A DNA stretch of 64,000 nucleotides from Parabacteroides hominis (GCF_014287585.1 NZ_JACOOJ010000009.1:62001-126000), one strand, 5' to 3'. Shown: positions 7,837 to 17,147, counted from the stretch's first letter. Made by a program: numbers and translations. Notes: generated by a model not told the origin, from the letters alone.

Positions 7837-8355
7837 ATGTTTAGTTATTTAAGGTTTATGAAGAATGTTAGGTTATTGTTTTTGATAGGGATTGTCCTTA
7901 CGATCGGAGGACAATCCCTTTATTCTCAAAATAAGAAGGAAAGGAAAGAACAAAAAGCTAAAGACATAAAAGAAATGATAGAAAGCGGCCGGTTTACGAT
8001 AGATGTGGACCGGGCGTTGCCAATGGGAGGACGTACGGTTAATCTGACGACTCCTTATTCTCTTGAAATGCGTGGTGACTCGGCGATTTCTTATCTGCCT
8101 TATTTCGGCAGGGCATATTCTTTGCCGTACGGTGGAGGCGACGGGATGCGTTTTGAAGAATCAATTACCGATTATCAATCAACCTTCGATAAGAAGGGGA
8201 CCGCTCGAATTAAATTTGCAGCCCGTACCAAAGAAGATACTTTCCGTTTCGATGTGCAAGTATTTTCAAATGGTTCCGCAATCATAAGCGTAACGCCGGC
8301 TAATAGGCAAAATATCACATACCAGGGAGAACTGGCTCCGAAGAAGGAGGATTGA
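7837..8355 (+). CDS. DUF4251 domain protein, exported
   Basis: 172 aa from ATG 7837; an alternative ATG at 7858 gives a tighter signal peptide (MKNVRLLFLIGIVLTIGG, then SLYSQ). The mature part has a Lys/Glu-rich stretch (about residues 33-50) and a DUF4251 beta-rich domain with the typical GGRTVNLT and YLPYFGRAYSLPYGG segments. It is probably periplasmic or surface-exposed; family function unknown. Its last 41 bp overlap the 3' end of the convergent radical SAM gene. A perfect 11-bp inverted repeat (7887-7897 / 7909-7919) lies inside the signal-peptide coding region. Confidence 0.85.
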   Translation: MFSYLRFMKNVRLLFLIGIVLTIGGQSLYSQNKKERKEQKAKDIKEMIESGRFTIDVDRALPMGGRTVNLTTPYSLEMRGDSAISYLPYFGRAYSLPYGGGDGMRFEESITDYQSTFDKKGTARIKFAARTKEDTFRFDVQVFSNGSAIISVTPANRQNITYQGELAPKKED

Positions 8356-9271
8356 GCAGCCGCCCCTGCCGCGCATTTCGTTCGGAAATACGTTTATTTA
8401 CCTTTGCTGTAAATTCAAAATTCTTAAGTCCCCAATCCGGTGCAATCAGCAGCTCTTTTGGGGATTGCGATACGAACCTCTCTACGACAATAGAGGGGTT
8501 TAATCGTTCTATGAAGTCTATGACCAAGTCGATGTATTCGTCGACGGTATAGAGGTGGAACTGTTCGGGATGTTCCGCCTGTTCCCTGGCCATGCGCGTG
8601 CCTCGGATAAGTTGCAACTGGTGGAGCTTCAGCGTCGTGACCGGAAGGGTGGACAAGTTGTCGGCATGGTGCAATATTTCTTCCCGGCTTTCTCCCGGAA
8701 GACCTAAGATCAAGTGGGCTCCCGTGTAGATGTTCCGGGCCGCCGTGCGACGGATGGCCTCTTCCGATTCAGCCTGCGTATGTCCCCGGTTGATACGGGT
8801 TAAGGTACGGTCCAGCGTGCTCTCCAAGCCATATTCGATCATGACGAACTTCTTTTGGGATAAAGCGGAGAAATAATCCAGCAATGCTTCCGGCATGCAA
8901 TCCGGCCGTGTGCCGACGATCAGTCCGACGACATCCGGATAAGCGAGCGCTTCCTCATATTTTGCGATCAACGAGTTTAGTTCGTCATACGTGTTTGTAT
9001 ATGCTTGGAAATAGGCCAGATATTTCATCTCCGGATATTTGCGGGAGAAAAAGCGGACGCCCTCTTCCAATTGTTCCGTTACGCTTTTTTCGGTATGGCA
9101 GTATTCCGGGCTGAATGTCTGGTTGTTGCAGTAGGTACAACCGCCGAAACCTTTCGTCCCGTCGCGGTTCGGACAGGTGAAGCCGGCGTTGATCGAAATC
9201 TTTTGCACTTTATAAGGGAATACTTCCCGCAGGAAATCTCCGAAATCACGATATGGTTTGCTGTTTTCCAT
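8315..9271 (-). CDS. TIGR01212-family radical SAM protein (YhcC-like)
   Basis: 318 aa. The 4Fe-4S cysteines are C33, C45 and C48, arranged C-x11-C-x2-C, the spacing of the TIGR01212/YhcC group, which lies near the Elp3-type radical SAM proteins. Other family marks are AYFQAYTNTY and LILGLPGE. Substrate not known; in other bacteria homologues are simply called YhcC. Start ATG complement at 9269-9271. The 3' end overlaps the convergent DUF4251 gene by 41 bp, so the two transcripts are antisense there. Confidence 0.92.
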   Translation of the reverse strand: MENSKPYRDFGDFLREVFPYKVQKISINAGFTCPNRDGTKGFGGCTYCNNQTFSPEYCHTEKSVTEQLEEGVRFFSRKYPEMKYLAYFQAYTNTYDELNSLIAKYEEALAYPDVVGLIVGTRPDCMPEALLDYFSALSQKKFVMIEYGLESTLDRTLTRINRGHTQAESEEAIRRTAARNIYTGAHLILGLPGESREEILHHADNLSTLPVTTLKLHQLQLIRGTRMAREQAEHPEQFHLYTVDEYIDLVIDFIERLNPSIVVERFVSQSPKELLIAPDWGLKNFEFTAKVNKRISERNARQGRLLNPPSSEPVLPGM

Positions 9272-9411
9272 GCGGGCAAAGGTAATTTATAATGGTTAAA
9301 GGGCAATGTCCGGTGGTTAATAATTTGATAAAATGACATCCGGATGGCTTTGTTCTACACAAATATCCTTTAATCATTGGCGGTTTTCTGCCAAATACGG
9401 CAAGAATGTAG

Positions 9412-9419
9412 TAACTTTG
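9412..9419 (+). promoter_or_regulatory. Promoter -7 element for the DPP IV operon
   Basis: TAACTTTG matches TAnnTTTG 43 bp before the ATG at 9463. A T-rich TTTTCTG at 9384-9390, about 21 bp upstream, may act as the -33 part. Confidence 0.5.
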
Positions 9420-9462
9420 CAATCCGTTCTAACTGAATTATAAGATAAAAATAGGATCATAC

Positions 9463-11637
9463 ATGAAACGATTAGGGTTTGGCGCTTTACTTTCGTTCCT
9501 GCTGGTTGGGAGCCTGGCAGCACAGAATGGGAGTAAACGTGTCGATTTAAAAGAAATTACAGACGGTCAGTTCCGCCAAGTGACAAATATAGGGGAAATG
9601 CGTTCTATGCCTGACGGCGAGCATTACACGGCGATGAACGATGCCCGCAACATGATTATAAAATATTCCTATCGCACCGGAAATCCGGTCGATACTTTAT
9701 TCAATACAGGGAAAGCGCGTGAGTGTACGTTTGACAAGTTCGACGGATACACGATCAGCAGCACAGGACATCATATTCTCGTCTGGCGCGATACGGAGCC
9801 GATCTATCGCCGTTCGTTCAAGGCGAATGTGTACGACTATGATGTGCGCCGTAATTATGTGAAGCCGATTTCCGATTCGAAAAGCAAGCAGATGATTCCG
9901 ACATTCTCGCCGGACGGGAGGATGGTCGCCTATGTGAGTGACAATAATATATGGATTCGTAAATTCGATTACGATACGGAAGTCCAGGTGACGAAAGACG
10001 GGGAGCTGAATAAAATCCTGAACGGTATTACCGATTGGGTATATGAAGAAGAGTTTGCCGTAACGAACCTGATGGCCTGGTCGCCGAACAGCGAACAGTT
10101 GGCTTTTGTGCGTTTCGATGAATCGGAAGTGCCCGAATATTCGATGCAGATGTTCGGCAACGGGCTTTATCCCGGCTATTATGACTATAAATATCCGAAA
10201 GCTGGCGAGAAGAATTCGAAAGTGACGTTGCACTCTTATGACGTGGCGACGAAAGATACGAAGGAACTGAAAGTTCCGGTGGAAGCGGACAGCTATATTC
10301 CACGGATCGTTTTTACGAATAATGACGATCAGTTGGCTGTGATGACCTTGAACCGTCATCAGAATGTTTTCAATATGTATTACGCGAATCCGAAAAGCGG
10401 CGTTTTCCGCCTGATCCTGCGTGATGAAAATAAGGCTTATGTCGATTCTGAGTGGTTGAACTCCATCCATTTTTATGCGAACAGCTTCTCTTATGTAAAT
10501 GAACAGGATGGCTATGCGCATATTTACCTGTATTCTCCTACGGGTGTCATGCAACGCCAGGTGACGAAAGGCAATTGGGACGTGACGGCGTTCCTGGGTT
10601 ATGATGAAGCGGCAAAGACGGTTTACTATGAATCGGCCGAAGAAAGTCCGATCCGGCGTGCTATATATAAAATCGATGCGAAAGGAGTAAAGACGAAACT
10701 TTCGACACAGGAAGGAACGAACAATGCAACATTCAGCGATAACTTCGCTTATTATGTAAATCAATATTCAAATGCCAACACGCCGGTCAAAATTACCGTA
10801 AACGAGACGAAGTCGAATAAAGTGCTGCGTGTCCTTCAGGATAACGCCCGCCTGATCGATAAGCTGGCAGGCTATTCCTACGCCAAGAAGGAGTTTTTCA
10901 AAGTGCGTACAGCTTCCGATTATGAACTGAATGCATGGATCGTGAAACCGGCTGACTTCGACGAATCGAAAAAATATCCGGTCCTGATGTTCCAGTACAG
11001 TGGCCCGAACTCCCAGCAGGTATTGGATAAATATGGTTTTGACTGGGAACAATATCTGGCGGCTAACGGGATCATTACGGTCTGTGTGGACGGACGTGGT
11101 ACAGGAGCCCGTGGGGAAGCCTTCCGTAAATGCACGTATCTGCGGATGGGCGAACTGGAATCTAAGGACCAGGTGGAAGCTGCGCAGGCTTTAGGCAAAT
11201 TGCCGTTTGTCGATAAGAACCGCATGGCTATCTGGGGATGGAGTTTCGGCGGCTACAATACGCTGATGTCCATGAGTGTCGGTAACGGAACTTTCAAAGC
11301 CGGTATCGCCGTTGCGCCTCCTACCGATTGGAAATATTACGATTCTGTCTATACGGAACGCTTTATGCGTACGCCAAAAGAAAATTTTGAAGGCTATGCC
11401 GCTACTTCACCGATCCGTCTGGCGAAGGATTTGCAGGGAAAGCTGTTGCTGATCCACGGCACAGCCGACGATAATGTGCATTTCCAGCAGACAATGGATT
11501 ATGCTGAAAGCTTGGTACAAGCCGGTAAACAGTTTGAAATGCAGGTTTACAAAGACCGTAACCATAGTATCTATGGCGGAAATACCCGTTATCATCTGTA
11601 TACCAGAATGTCTAACTTTTTATTTGATAATTTGTAA
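9463..11637 (+). CDS. Dipeptidyl peptidase IV (S9B family)
   Basis: 724 aa with an N-terminal signal peptide (about residues 1-20, ending near SLAAQNG). The N-terminal half is the beta-propeller, with the substrate-binding DWVYEEEF motif near residue 190. The C-terminal alpha/beta-hydrolase domain carries the catalytic triad: Ser594 in GWSFGGY, Asp669 or 670 in HGTADDNVHF, and His701 in DRNHSIYGG. It removes Xaa-Pro dipeptides from peptide N-termini, probably in the periplasm. lipA starts 7 bp after its stop, suggesting one transcript although the functions are unrelated. Confidence 0.96.
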   Translation: MKRLGFGALLSFLLVGSLAAQNGSKRVDLKEITDGQFRQVTNIGEMRSMPDGEHYTAMNDARNMIIKYSYRTGNPVDTLFNTGKARECTFDKFDGYTISSTGHHILVWRDTEPIYRRSFKANVYDYDVRRNYVKPISDSKSKQMIPTFSPDGRMVAYVSDNNIWIRKFDYDTEVQVTKDGELNKILNGITDWVYEEEFAVTNLMAWSPNSEQLAFVRFDESEVPEYSMQMFGNGLYPGYYDYKYPKAGEKNSKVTLHSYDVATKDTKELKVPVEADSYIPRIVFTNNDDQLAVMTLNRHQNVFNMYYANPKSGVFRLILRDENKAYVDSEWLNSIHFYANSFSYVNEQDGYAHIYLYSPTGVMQRQVTKGNWDVTAFLGYDEAAKTVYYESAEESPIRRAIYKIDAKGVKTKLSTQEGTNNATFSDNFAYYVNQYSNANTPVKITVNETKSNKVLRVLQDNARLIDKLAGYSYAKKEFFKVRTASDYELNAWIVKPADFDESKKYPVLMFQYSGPNSQQVLDKYGFDWEQYLAANGIITVCVDGRGTGARGEAFRKCTYLRMGELESKDQVEAAQALGKLPFVDKNRMAIWGWSFGGYNTLMSMSVGNGTFKAGIAVAPPTDWKYYDSVYTERFMRTPKENFEGYAATSPIRLAKDLQGKLLLIHGTADDNVHFQQTMDYAESLVQAGKQFEMQVYKDRNHSIYGGNTRYHLYTRMSNFLFDNL

Positions 11638-11644
11638 CATTATA

Positions 11645-12490
11645 ATGTCAGAACATTTAAGAAAGCCGGATTGGTTAAAGATCCGGCTGGGTGGGAACGA
11701 ACAGTTCACACGAACAAAAAGCATCGTTGAGTCCCATTGCCTGCATACGATCTGCACCAGCGGGAAATGTCCGAATATGGGAGAGTGCTGGAGCAGGGGG
11801 ACGGCTACCTTTATGATTGCCGGAGATATCTGTACGCGTTCTTGCCGTTTCTGCAATACGTTGACAGGCAAGCCGCTCCCGTTGGACCCGAAGGAGCCTG
11901 CGAATGTGGCGGAAAGCATCCGGCTGATGGAGTTGAAACATGCGGTTATTACTTCTGTCGACCGGGATGATTTGCCGGATTTGGGTGCGCAGCATTGGGT
12001 AGATACGATCCGTACGATAAAAGCGGTCAATCCGGAAACGACGGTAGAAGTCCTGATCCCCGACTTTCAGGGGCGGTTGGAACTGGTGGATAAAGTGGTG
12101 GCAGCCGCTCCCGAAATAATATCCCATAATATGGAAACTGTTCGCCGTATCAGTCCCGAAGTGCGTAGTGCCGCGAAGTACGAGGTAAGCCTTTCCGTGC
12201 TTGCGCGTATTGCCGCACAAGGCGTCGTTGCCAAGACCGGTATAATGGTAGGTCTGGGTGAAACGGTCGGGGAAGTTTGCGAGTTAATGGATGACGTGCG
12301 GGCTGCCGGCGTCTCTGTCCTGACAATCGGGCAATACTTGCAACCCAGTCGGAAAAATATTCCGGTTAAAGAATACGTTACGCCTGAACAGTTCGAGTCT
12401 TATAAATCAATTGCTTTACAAAAAGGGTTCAAAAAGGTGGAGAGCGCTCCGCTGGTCCGTTCCTCTTATCACGCTGAAAAACACGTATGA
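11645..12490 (+). CDS. lipA: Lipoyl synthase
   Basis: 281 aa from ATG 11645. The auxiliary cluster cysteines are C37, C42 and C48 (CTSGKCPNMGEC), and the radical SAM cluster is C63-x3-C67-x2-C70 (CTRSCRFC). It inserts two sulfurs into octanoyl groups on lipoyl-dependent enzymes such as pyruvate and glycine-cleavage complexes. The end (ESAPLVRSSYHAEKH) is typical. An ATG in another frame inside its 3' end opens a longer version of the next gene, but that gene's natural start is after lipA stops. Confidence 0.97.
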   Translation: MSEHLRKPDWLKIRLGGNEQFTRTKSIVESHCLHTICTSGKCPNMGECWSRGTATFMIAGDICTRSCRFCNTLTGKPLPLDPKEPANVAESIRLMELKHAVITSVDRDDLPDLGAQHWVDTIRTIKAVNPETTVEVLIPDFQGRLELVDKVVAAAPEIISHNMETVRRISPEVRSAAKYEVSLSVLARIAAQGVVAKTGIMVGLGETVGEVCELMDDVRAAGVSVLTIGQYLQPSRKNIPVKEYVTPEQFESYKSIALQKGFKKVESAPLVRSSYHAEKHV

Positions 12491-12551
12491 TGGCGAGAAC
12501 ATTTCTCTGTACAGTTTGTTATGTTATAAAGGGAAAAAAGGGGGAATGGGT

Positions 12552-13673
12552 ATGAACAAAGTGAAGAGAGGCCTGGATAATCAGGCTATTGGCTTAGTGC
12601 CACTGTTGCTGTTTATGTTTTTGGATAATTATTTTTCATATTTGTTATCCTTCATAATCGGCATTACCTTTTGTTTCGTTTGTATTTTTTTGTATCAGAT
12701 CCTGAGTAAGGATAAGGTTTATCAATTTTTGTTATTACCGGCTGCGACAACATTAGTTCTTTATTCGATTTTTCTTTGCCTTCGGCTTGAGCCGGTGTTG
12801 TTTATTTATTCTCCGTTAATAACAGAAGTTTTATTAGTAGTGGTATTGGCGTTTTTGGGGTTTGCCAAACGGACAATATTACGGCGAATCCGGACTTCTC
12901 AGCATCCGACCTACAAGCGGACATTGATGCGTACTACGTTGAATGAATTCTTTTTTGTCGCCCAGCTCATCCAGAACCTCTATACATTGCATCTGTTTAT
13001 CATTTTGGTATACAGTATTTTGCCCGAAACGATGCAGAGTGTGCGTATGGAGCGTTTCTTATACAGGGAGCTTGGGATCGTTATCGGAGTATTTCTGATT
13101 CTGTATGAACAGATAAGAATCTCGATGATGCAAGGCAGCCTTCAAAAGGAAATGTGGTTGCCTGTATTGAATGACGGAGGAAAGGTGATTGGTTGCATAG
13201 CTCGTTCCGTAAGCCGTTCGTTACCAAAAAAGTATTATCATCCTGTTGTACGTGTGGCTGTTGTTTACCAGGGAATGCTTTATCTGGTAAACAGGGGGAA
13301 GAAGTCTTTTGTATCACCTGATACGATCGACTATCCGTTCTACAGATATGTTTTGTTCCGCCATAGTATAGAAAGTACGGTGCGTGAAACAATGGGCGAC
13401 TTGGGTGAGAAAGGTGATATCATGCCCCGTTTCCTGATTCGGTACACATTTGAGAACGAAAAGGTGAAACATTTGGTGAACCTGTATGTGATGTGTGTGC
13501 GCTCAGAAGAGGTTATGGATCAGATCAAACGACCGAACGGAAAGCTCTGGACTTCCAAGCAGATTGAAGAAAATCTGAGTTCAGGTGTTTTCAGCGAGTA
13601 TTTTGAACAGGAATTTGCTTATTTGCAAAACACTGTCCTGCTGGCAGAAAATTTCTGCTGTGCTGATTGCTAA
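12552..13673 (+). CDS. Four-to-six-helix membrane protein with a degenerate Nudix-like C-terminal domain
   Basis: 373 aa from ATG 12552, preceded by a purine-rich GGGGGAA; an ATG 6 bp upstream is also possible. Hydrophobic segments lie near residues 12-30, 32-49, 57-77, 88-104, 137-157 and 174-186. From about 201 the sequence looks like an IPP-isomerase/Nudix fold: LPVLNDGGKVIGCIARSV, then HPVVRVAVVYQGMLYLVNR. The expected Nudix box (RE..EE.G) reads RETMGDLG at 278-285, with both catalytic-site glutamates replaced. Hydrolase activity is therefore doubtful; a binding or sensory role is possible. I do not know a named family. Confidence 0.75.
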   Translation: MNKVKRGLDNQAIGLVPLLLFMFLDNYFSYLLSFIIGITFCFVCIFLYQILSKDKVYQFLLLPAATTLVLYSIFLCLRLEPVLFIYSPLITEVLLVVVLAFLGFAKRTILRRIRTSQHPTYKRTLMRTTLNEFFFVAQLIQNLYTLHLFIILVYSILPETMQSVRMERFLYRELGIVIGVFLILYEQIRISMMQGSLQKEMWLPVLNDGGKVIGCIARSVSRSLPKKYYHPVVRVAVVYQGMLYLVNRGKKSFVSPDTIDYPFYRYVLFRHSIESTVRETMGDLGEKGDIMPRFLIRYTFENEKVKHLVNLYVMCVRSEEVMDQIKRPNGKLWTSKQIEENLSSGVFSEYFEQEFAYLQNTVLLAENFCCADC

Positions 13674-13674
13674 G

Positions 13675-13712
13675 AATCGGTAAGGGTGCAAATGTTTGCA
13701 CTCTTATCGATT
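13675..13712. terminator. Hairpin between convergent genes
   Basis: AATCGGTAAGGGTGCAAA (13675-13692) pairs with TTTGCACTCTTATCGATT (13695-13712) with two mismatches and a 2-nt gap. It spans the end of the membrane protein gene and the stop codon of the convergent phosphodiesterase gene. There is no long T tract, so efficiency is uncertain. Confidence 0.6.
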
Positions 13713-14198
13713 GCCTAATTCGATAACTTCCAGATCTTTAATCAGCTTCCCGTCTATCACGAAACGTACCAGTGTCCTTATCTGATGAAATCCGCTCTTA
13801 CCGGCTGCGCCCGGATTCATATACAAGCAATTTAAACTTCTGTCGAACGCAACTTTTAGGATATGCGAATGTCCGGCAATGAACAGATTGGGCCGGGTGT
13901 CATACAACTCTTCCCTGATAAGCGGATTGTAACGTCCCGGATAGCCGCCGATATGCGTCATCATGACGTTCACTTCCTCGGCCTTGAAATGGGCGACCTG
14001 CGGATATTGCAGGCGAAGCGATTGCCCGTCTATGTTGCCATATACGGCGCGAAATGGTTTCAATGCCGCCAGCCGTGCCGCCAGTCCGTCCGAACCGATA
14101 TCTCCTGCATGCCAGATTTCATCACATTCCGAGAAATATTCCGCATACTTGTCGTCCCACCAGGCGTGGGTATCTGAAAGAAGTCCTATTTTAAGCAT
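13704..14198 (-). CDS. YfcE/MJ0936-type metallophosphoesterase
   Basis: 164 aa from the ATG at 14198. The open frame extends upstream, but MLKIGLLSDTHAWW is the standard start of this family. Metal and catalytic motifs in order: SDTH, HAGDIG, GNID, THIGGY and AGHSH, all intact. Members are small cytoplasmic phosphodiesterases; the physiological substrate is usually undefined. Divergent from ppk1 with a 58-bp gap. Confidence 0.93.
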   Translation of the reverse strand: MLKIGLLSDTHAWWDDKYAEYFSECDEIWHAGDIGSDGLAARLAALKPFRAVYGNIDGQSLRLQYPQVAHFKAEEVNVMMTHIGGYPGRYNPLIREELYDTRPNLFIAGHSHILKVAFDRSLNCLYMNPGAAGKSGFHQIRTLVRFVIDGKLIKDLEVIELGNR

Positions 14199-14217
14199 AA
14201 CAATTTCTTTTATCCCA

Positions 14218-14225
14218 CAAAAGTA
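14218..14225 (-). promoter_or_regulatory. Promoter -7 element for the phosphodiesterase
   Basis: The minus strand reads TACTTTTG (complement of 14218-14225), 20 bp ahead of the ATG at 14198. No clear -33 element. Confidence 0.4.
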
Positions 14226-14256
14226 TTTATATTTACCGACCGAAGATAATAATACG

Positions 14257-16326
14257 ATGGAGAATTCACATAAATACTTTAAACGTGATATTAGCTGGTT
14301 GTCCTTCAACTATCGCGTTTTGCTGGAGGCGGAAGATGAAACGCTCCCTATCTATGAGCGTATCAAGTTCCTTTCGATCTATTCGTCCAATCTCGAAGAG
14401 TTTTACGAGATAAGGGTTGCCGAGCACCGGGGTGTGATCATGAAAAAGAATTTCACCGAAGAAAGCGGGGCGGAAGCGGAAGAGACGCTTGCCGAAATCA
14501 CGGAAGAGGTGAACCGGCAGCAGCGCGAATACTATCGCATATTCTCCAAAGTATTGCAGGAATTGAACCGGCAGGATATCTACTTGTATCAGGACAGCAG
14601 GCCGGAACCGTTTCATGAGGAATTCGTGCATAACTTTTTCAATGAAGAGGTGTTCCCTTTCCTTTCGCCGGTCATGATACAGGCAGGGGATATCCGTACG
14701 TTCATACGTGACCGCCGTCTTTATCTGGTAATCCGGATGATGAAAAAGAGCAAGCGGATGACAGAACCGGATTATGTGCCGGAATATTATTATGCCCTGA
14801 TGAAAATCCCGTATGCGAAAGTGCCCCGTTTTATCGAATTGCCTACGCATGAAGGAAAACACTATATCATGTTTATCGACGATATTATCCGGGCCAATTT
14901 GTCCAGTATCTTCCCCGGCTATGTGGTGGAGAGTTGTTACAGCATCAAGATTTCACGGGATGCCGATATTTACCTGGATGACGAGAAAGGCGGGAATATC
15001 GTGGAAAACATTCGCAAGAAAGTGAAAAAGCGCAAGATCGGCGCCTTGAGCCGGTTTATGTACGACAGCAATATGCCCGATGATTTCTTGGCGTTTATAT
15101 GCAATGCCTTTGGTATTACCACAGACGATCTGGTACTGGGGGGACGGTATAACAACCTGCAGGATTTGATCAAACTGCCGAATCCGAAGGGGAAAGAGTT
15201 GGAGCAACAGGTTCCGTCTCCTATGCGTGTGCCTTTCCTGGACGAGATGGGTTCTGTCTTCCGGGCGGTGAAAAAGCGGGATATCCTGTTGCATTTCCCC
15301 TACCAGTCTTTCGACTATCTGATCCGTTTCCTGATGGAGGCGGCTTTCGATCCGAAAGTAGATGAGATCAAGATCACGCAATACCGGGTGGCGGAGAATT
15401 CGGCTGTTATCAACACGTTGATCAGTGCTGCGCAGAACGGCAAGAAGGTGACGGTCTTCGTGGAGCTGAAAGCCCGTTTCGACGAAGAGAACAATATGAG
15501 CACGGCTGAACGGATGGAGCAGGCCGGCATCCGTATTATCTATAGCATCCCCGGCTTGAAAGTGCATGCAAAAGTGGCGGTTATCTTGCGGAAAGATACG
15601 GAGGACGGTAGCAAGCGGCGGGATTTTGCCTATCTGAGCACCGGCAATTTCAATGAAAAAACGGCGCGTATCTATTCCGATATGGCGTTGCTGACTTCGA
15701 ATGCGGAATTGATAACCGACATAAACAAAGTGTTTGCCGTGCTGGAAGGGAAGCTGACCGGACCGACGTTCCGCCATCTGCTGGTTGCCCGTTTTAATAT
15801 GGTTCCGGAGCTAACCCGTATGATCCATCGGGAGATCGAACATGTGAAGGCCGGGCGTAAAGGACGCATTGTGTTGAAGATGAATGGCCTGCATGACCAG
15901 AATATGATTGATGAATTGTATAATGCGAGTGAGAACGGAGTGGAAATCGACCTGATCGTCCGGGGAATTTGTTGCCTGGTCCCGAACCGTCCGTTCAGTA
16001 CGAATATCCGGGTGACCCGTATTGTGGATATGTTTCTGGAACATTCCCGCATCTGGTACTTCTATAATGACGGAGAGGAAGATTTGTTCCTGACTTCTGC
16101 CGATTGGATGCGTCGGAACCTGAATCGCCGTATAGAGACAGCTTTCCCGATTCTGAATGCGGAAATCAAGCAAAACATCATCGATATCCTGAATATCCAG
16201 TTGCAGGATAACGTGAAAGCCTGTTTGATCGACGAACATTTGCATAACAACTTCAAACGGGATGACAATCCGGTGAAAGTCCGGGCACAGTTGGCTATTT
16301 ATGAATATCTGAAAAACAAAATATAG
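14257..16326 (+). CDS. ppk1: Polyphosphate kinase 1
   Basis: 689 aa from ATG 14257, the normal PPK1 length. The N-terminal domain starts with YFKRDISWLSFNYRVL and SSNLEEFYEIR. The catalytic C-terminal domains show LDEMGSVFRAVKKRDILLH, QYRVA, and the phospho-histidine region GLKVHAKVAVILR, then LSTGNFNEKTARIYSD. The second histidine motif is FLEHSRIWYF. It makes long-chain polyphosphate from ATP reversibly. The next gene begins 5 bp downstream, so the HTH-like membrane protein is probably co-expressed. Confidence 0.97.
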   Translation: MENSHKYFKRDISWLSFNYRVLLEAEDETLPIYERIKFLSIYSSNLEEFYEIRVAEHRGVIMKKNFTEESGAEAEETLAEITEEVNRQQREYYRIFSKVLQELNRQDIYLYQDSRPEPFHEEFVHNFFNEEVFPFLSPVMIQAGDIRTFIRDRRLYLVIRMMKKSKRMTEPDYVPEYYYALMKIPYAKVPRFIELPTHEGKHYIMFIDDIIRANLSSIFPGYVVESCYSIKISRDADIYLDDEKGGNIVENIRKKVKKRKIGALSRFMYDSNMPDDFLAFICNAFGITTDDLVLGGRYNNLQDLIKLPNPKGKELEQQVPSPMRVPFLDEMGSVFRAVKKRDILLHFPYQSFDYLIRFLMEAAFDPKVDEIKITQYRVAENSAVINTLISAAQNGKKVTVFVELKARFDEENNMSTAERMEQAGIRIIYSIPGLKVHAKVAVILRKDTEDGSKRRDFAYLSTGNFNEKTARIYSDMALLTSNAELITDINKVFAVLEGKLTGPTFRHLLVARFNMVPELTRMIHREIEHVKAGRKGRIVLKMNGLHDQNMIDELYNASENGVEIDLIVRGICCLVPNRPFSTNIRVTRIVDMFLEHSRIWYFYNDGEEDLFLTSADWMRRNLNRRIETAFPILNAEIKQNIIDILNIQLQDNVKACLIDEHLHNNFKRDDNPVKVRAQLAIYEYLKNKI

Positions 16327-16331
16327 ACGGT

Positions 16332-17003
16332 ATGGATCTTCCTTCTTCCTGGACATTCGTGTTATTTACCTTGTGCTTTGTCGCCCTGATCGCAGGAGCC
16401 TTGTTCGGATTTGTGATCGGGTTTCGTACGGGCGGCAGGCAAGAACGCTTTCGCCAGGTAAAGGAGAAACTGAAACGGAATAAAGCGATCATCTGCCGGC
16501 AGCAAAAGGAACGTTACGAATATGCCAGGCAGGTGAAGCAGTTGGAAGAAGATTTGTTGCACTCGGCATCCGAATCCGAACAGTATAAGGAACGGATGTC
16601 CGACCTTGAGTTCTACCAACGGAAACTTCGGGAGAGCGAGCGGGTCATATCCTCTTTATCAGCCGAAAACGCAGACCTGTCCGATATGAATGTCCTGTCT
16701 ATGCTGGTCCAGTTGAAAGATGACCCGCTTCATACGAACCTCACCCGCGAGGAATGGAACGGTCTGTTTCATTTGACAGATGTCCTTTTCAATCATATCC
16801 TGATCGATTTGAAGGAGAAGCAAGGGATTACCCGCCATGAACAGGAAATCTGCTGTCTGGTCAAATGGAACTTCTCGCGGAAGGAACAATTGGCTGTTTT
16901 CAATAATACGTCAGAAGCCCTGACCAAATCGAAAAACCGGTTGAAGAAGAAGCTCCGGCTGGATGAGAAGGCCGATTTGGATCAATTTATTCGTCTTTAT
17001 TAG
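16332..17003 (+). CDS. Membrane-anchored coiled-coil protein with LuxR-like C-terminal HTH
   Basis: 223 aa. One N-terminal membrane helix (about residues 6-30, LCFVALIAGALFGFVIGF) is followed by a long charged coiled coil (35-125). The C-terminal 60 residues resemble the GerE/LuxR-type HTH found at the end of Bacteroidota TPR and regulator proteins: EQEICCLVKWNFSRKEQLAVF, then SEALTKSKNRLKKKL. By position the domain would face the cytoplasm and could bind DNA from the membrane. It begins 5 bp after ppk1 and may link polyphosphate metabolism with gene control (inference). No named family is known to me. Confidence 0.75.
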   Translation: MDLPSSWTFVLFTLCFVALIAGALFGFVIGFRTGGRQERFRQVKEKLKRNKAIICRQQKERYEYARQVKQLEEDLLHSASESEQYKERMSDLEFYQRKLRESERVISSLSAENADLSDMNVLSMLVQLKDDPLHTNLTREEWNGLFHLTDVLFNHILIDLKEKQGITRHEQEICCLVKWNFSRKEQLAVFNNTSEALTKSKNRLKKKLRLDEKADLDQFIRLY

Positions 17004-17139
17004 GGGCAGGAAAGAGGCGGATTGTCCGCTGAATTGGATATATTGTATCGCTCGTTTTGTTTATGTGATTGTATTTTAAGCTGTTAATGGATTAGCTATT
17101 TGTCCGGCATCGTTTCTTTCCCTTCTTTTCCCTCCTCTC

Positions 17140-17147
17140 TATCTTTG
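17140..17147 (+). promoter_or_regulatory. Promoter -7 element for the DUF4837 gene
   Basis: TATCTTTG followed by GCG, 45 bp before the ATG at 17193, within a pyrimidine-rich stretch. The -33 part is unclear. Confidence 0.5.

Noticed and set aside
9697..10764. 355-codon minus-strand frame inside the DPP IV gene
   Set aside because: Complement of a well-supported gene; the translation is rich in Ile, His and Arg with no recognisable domain.
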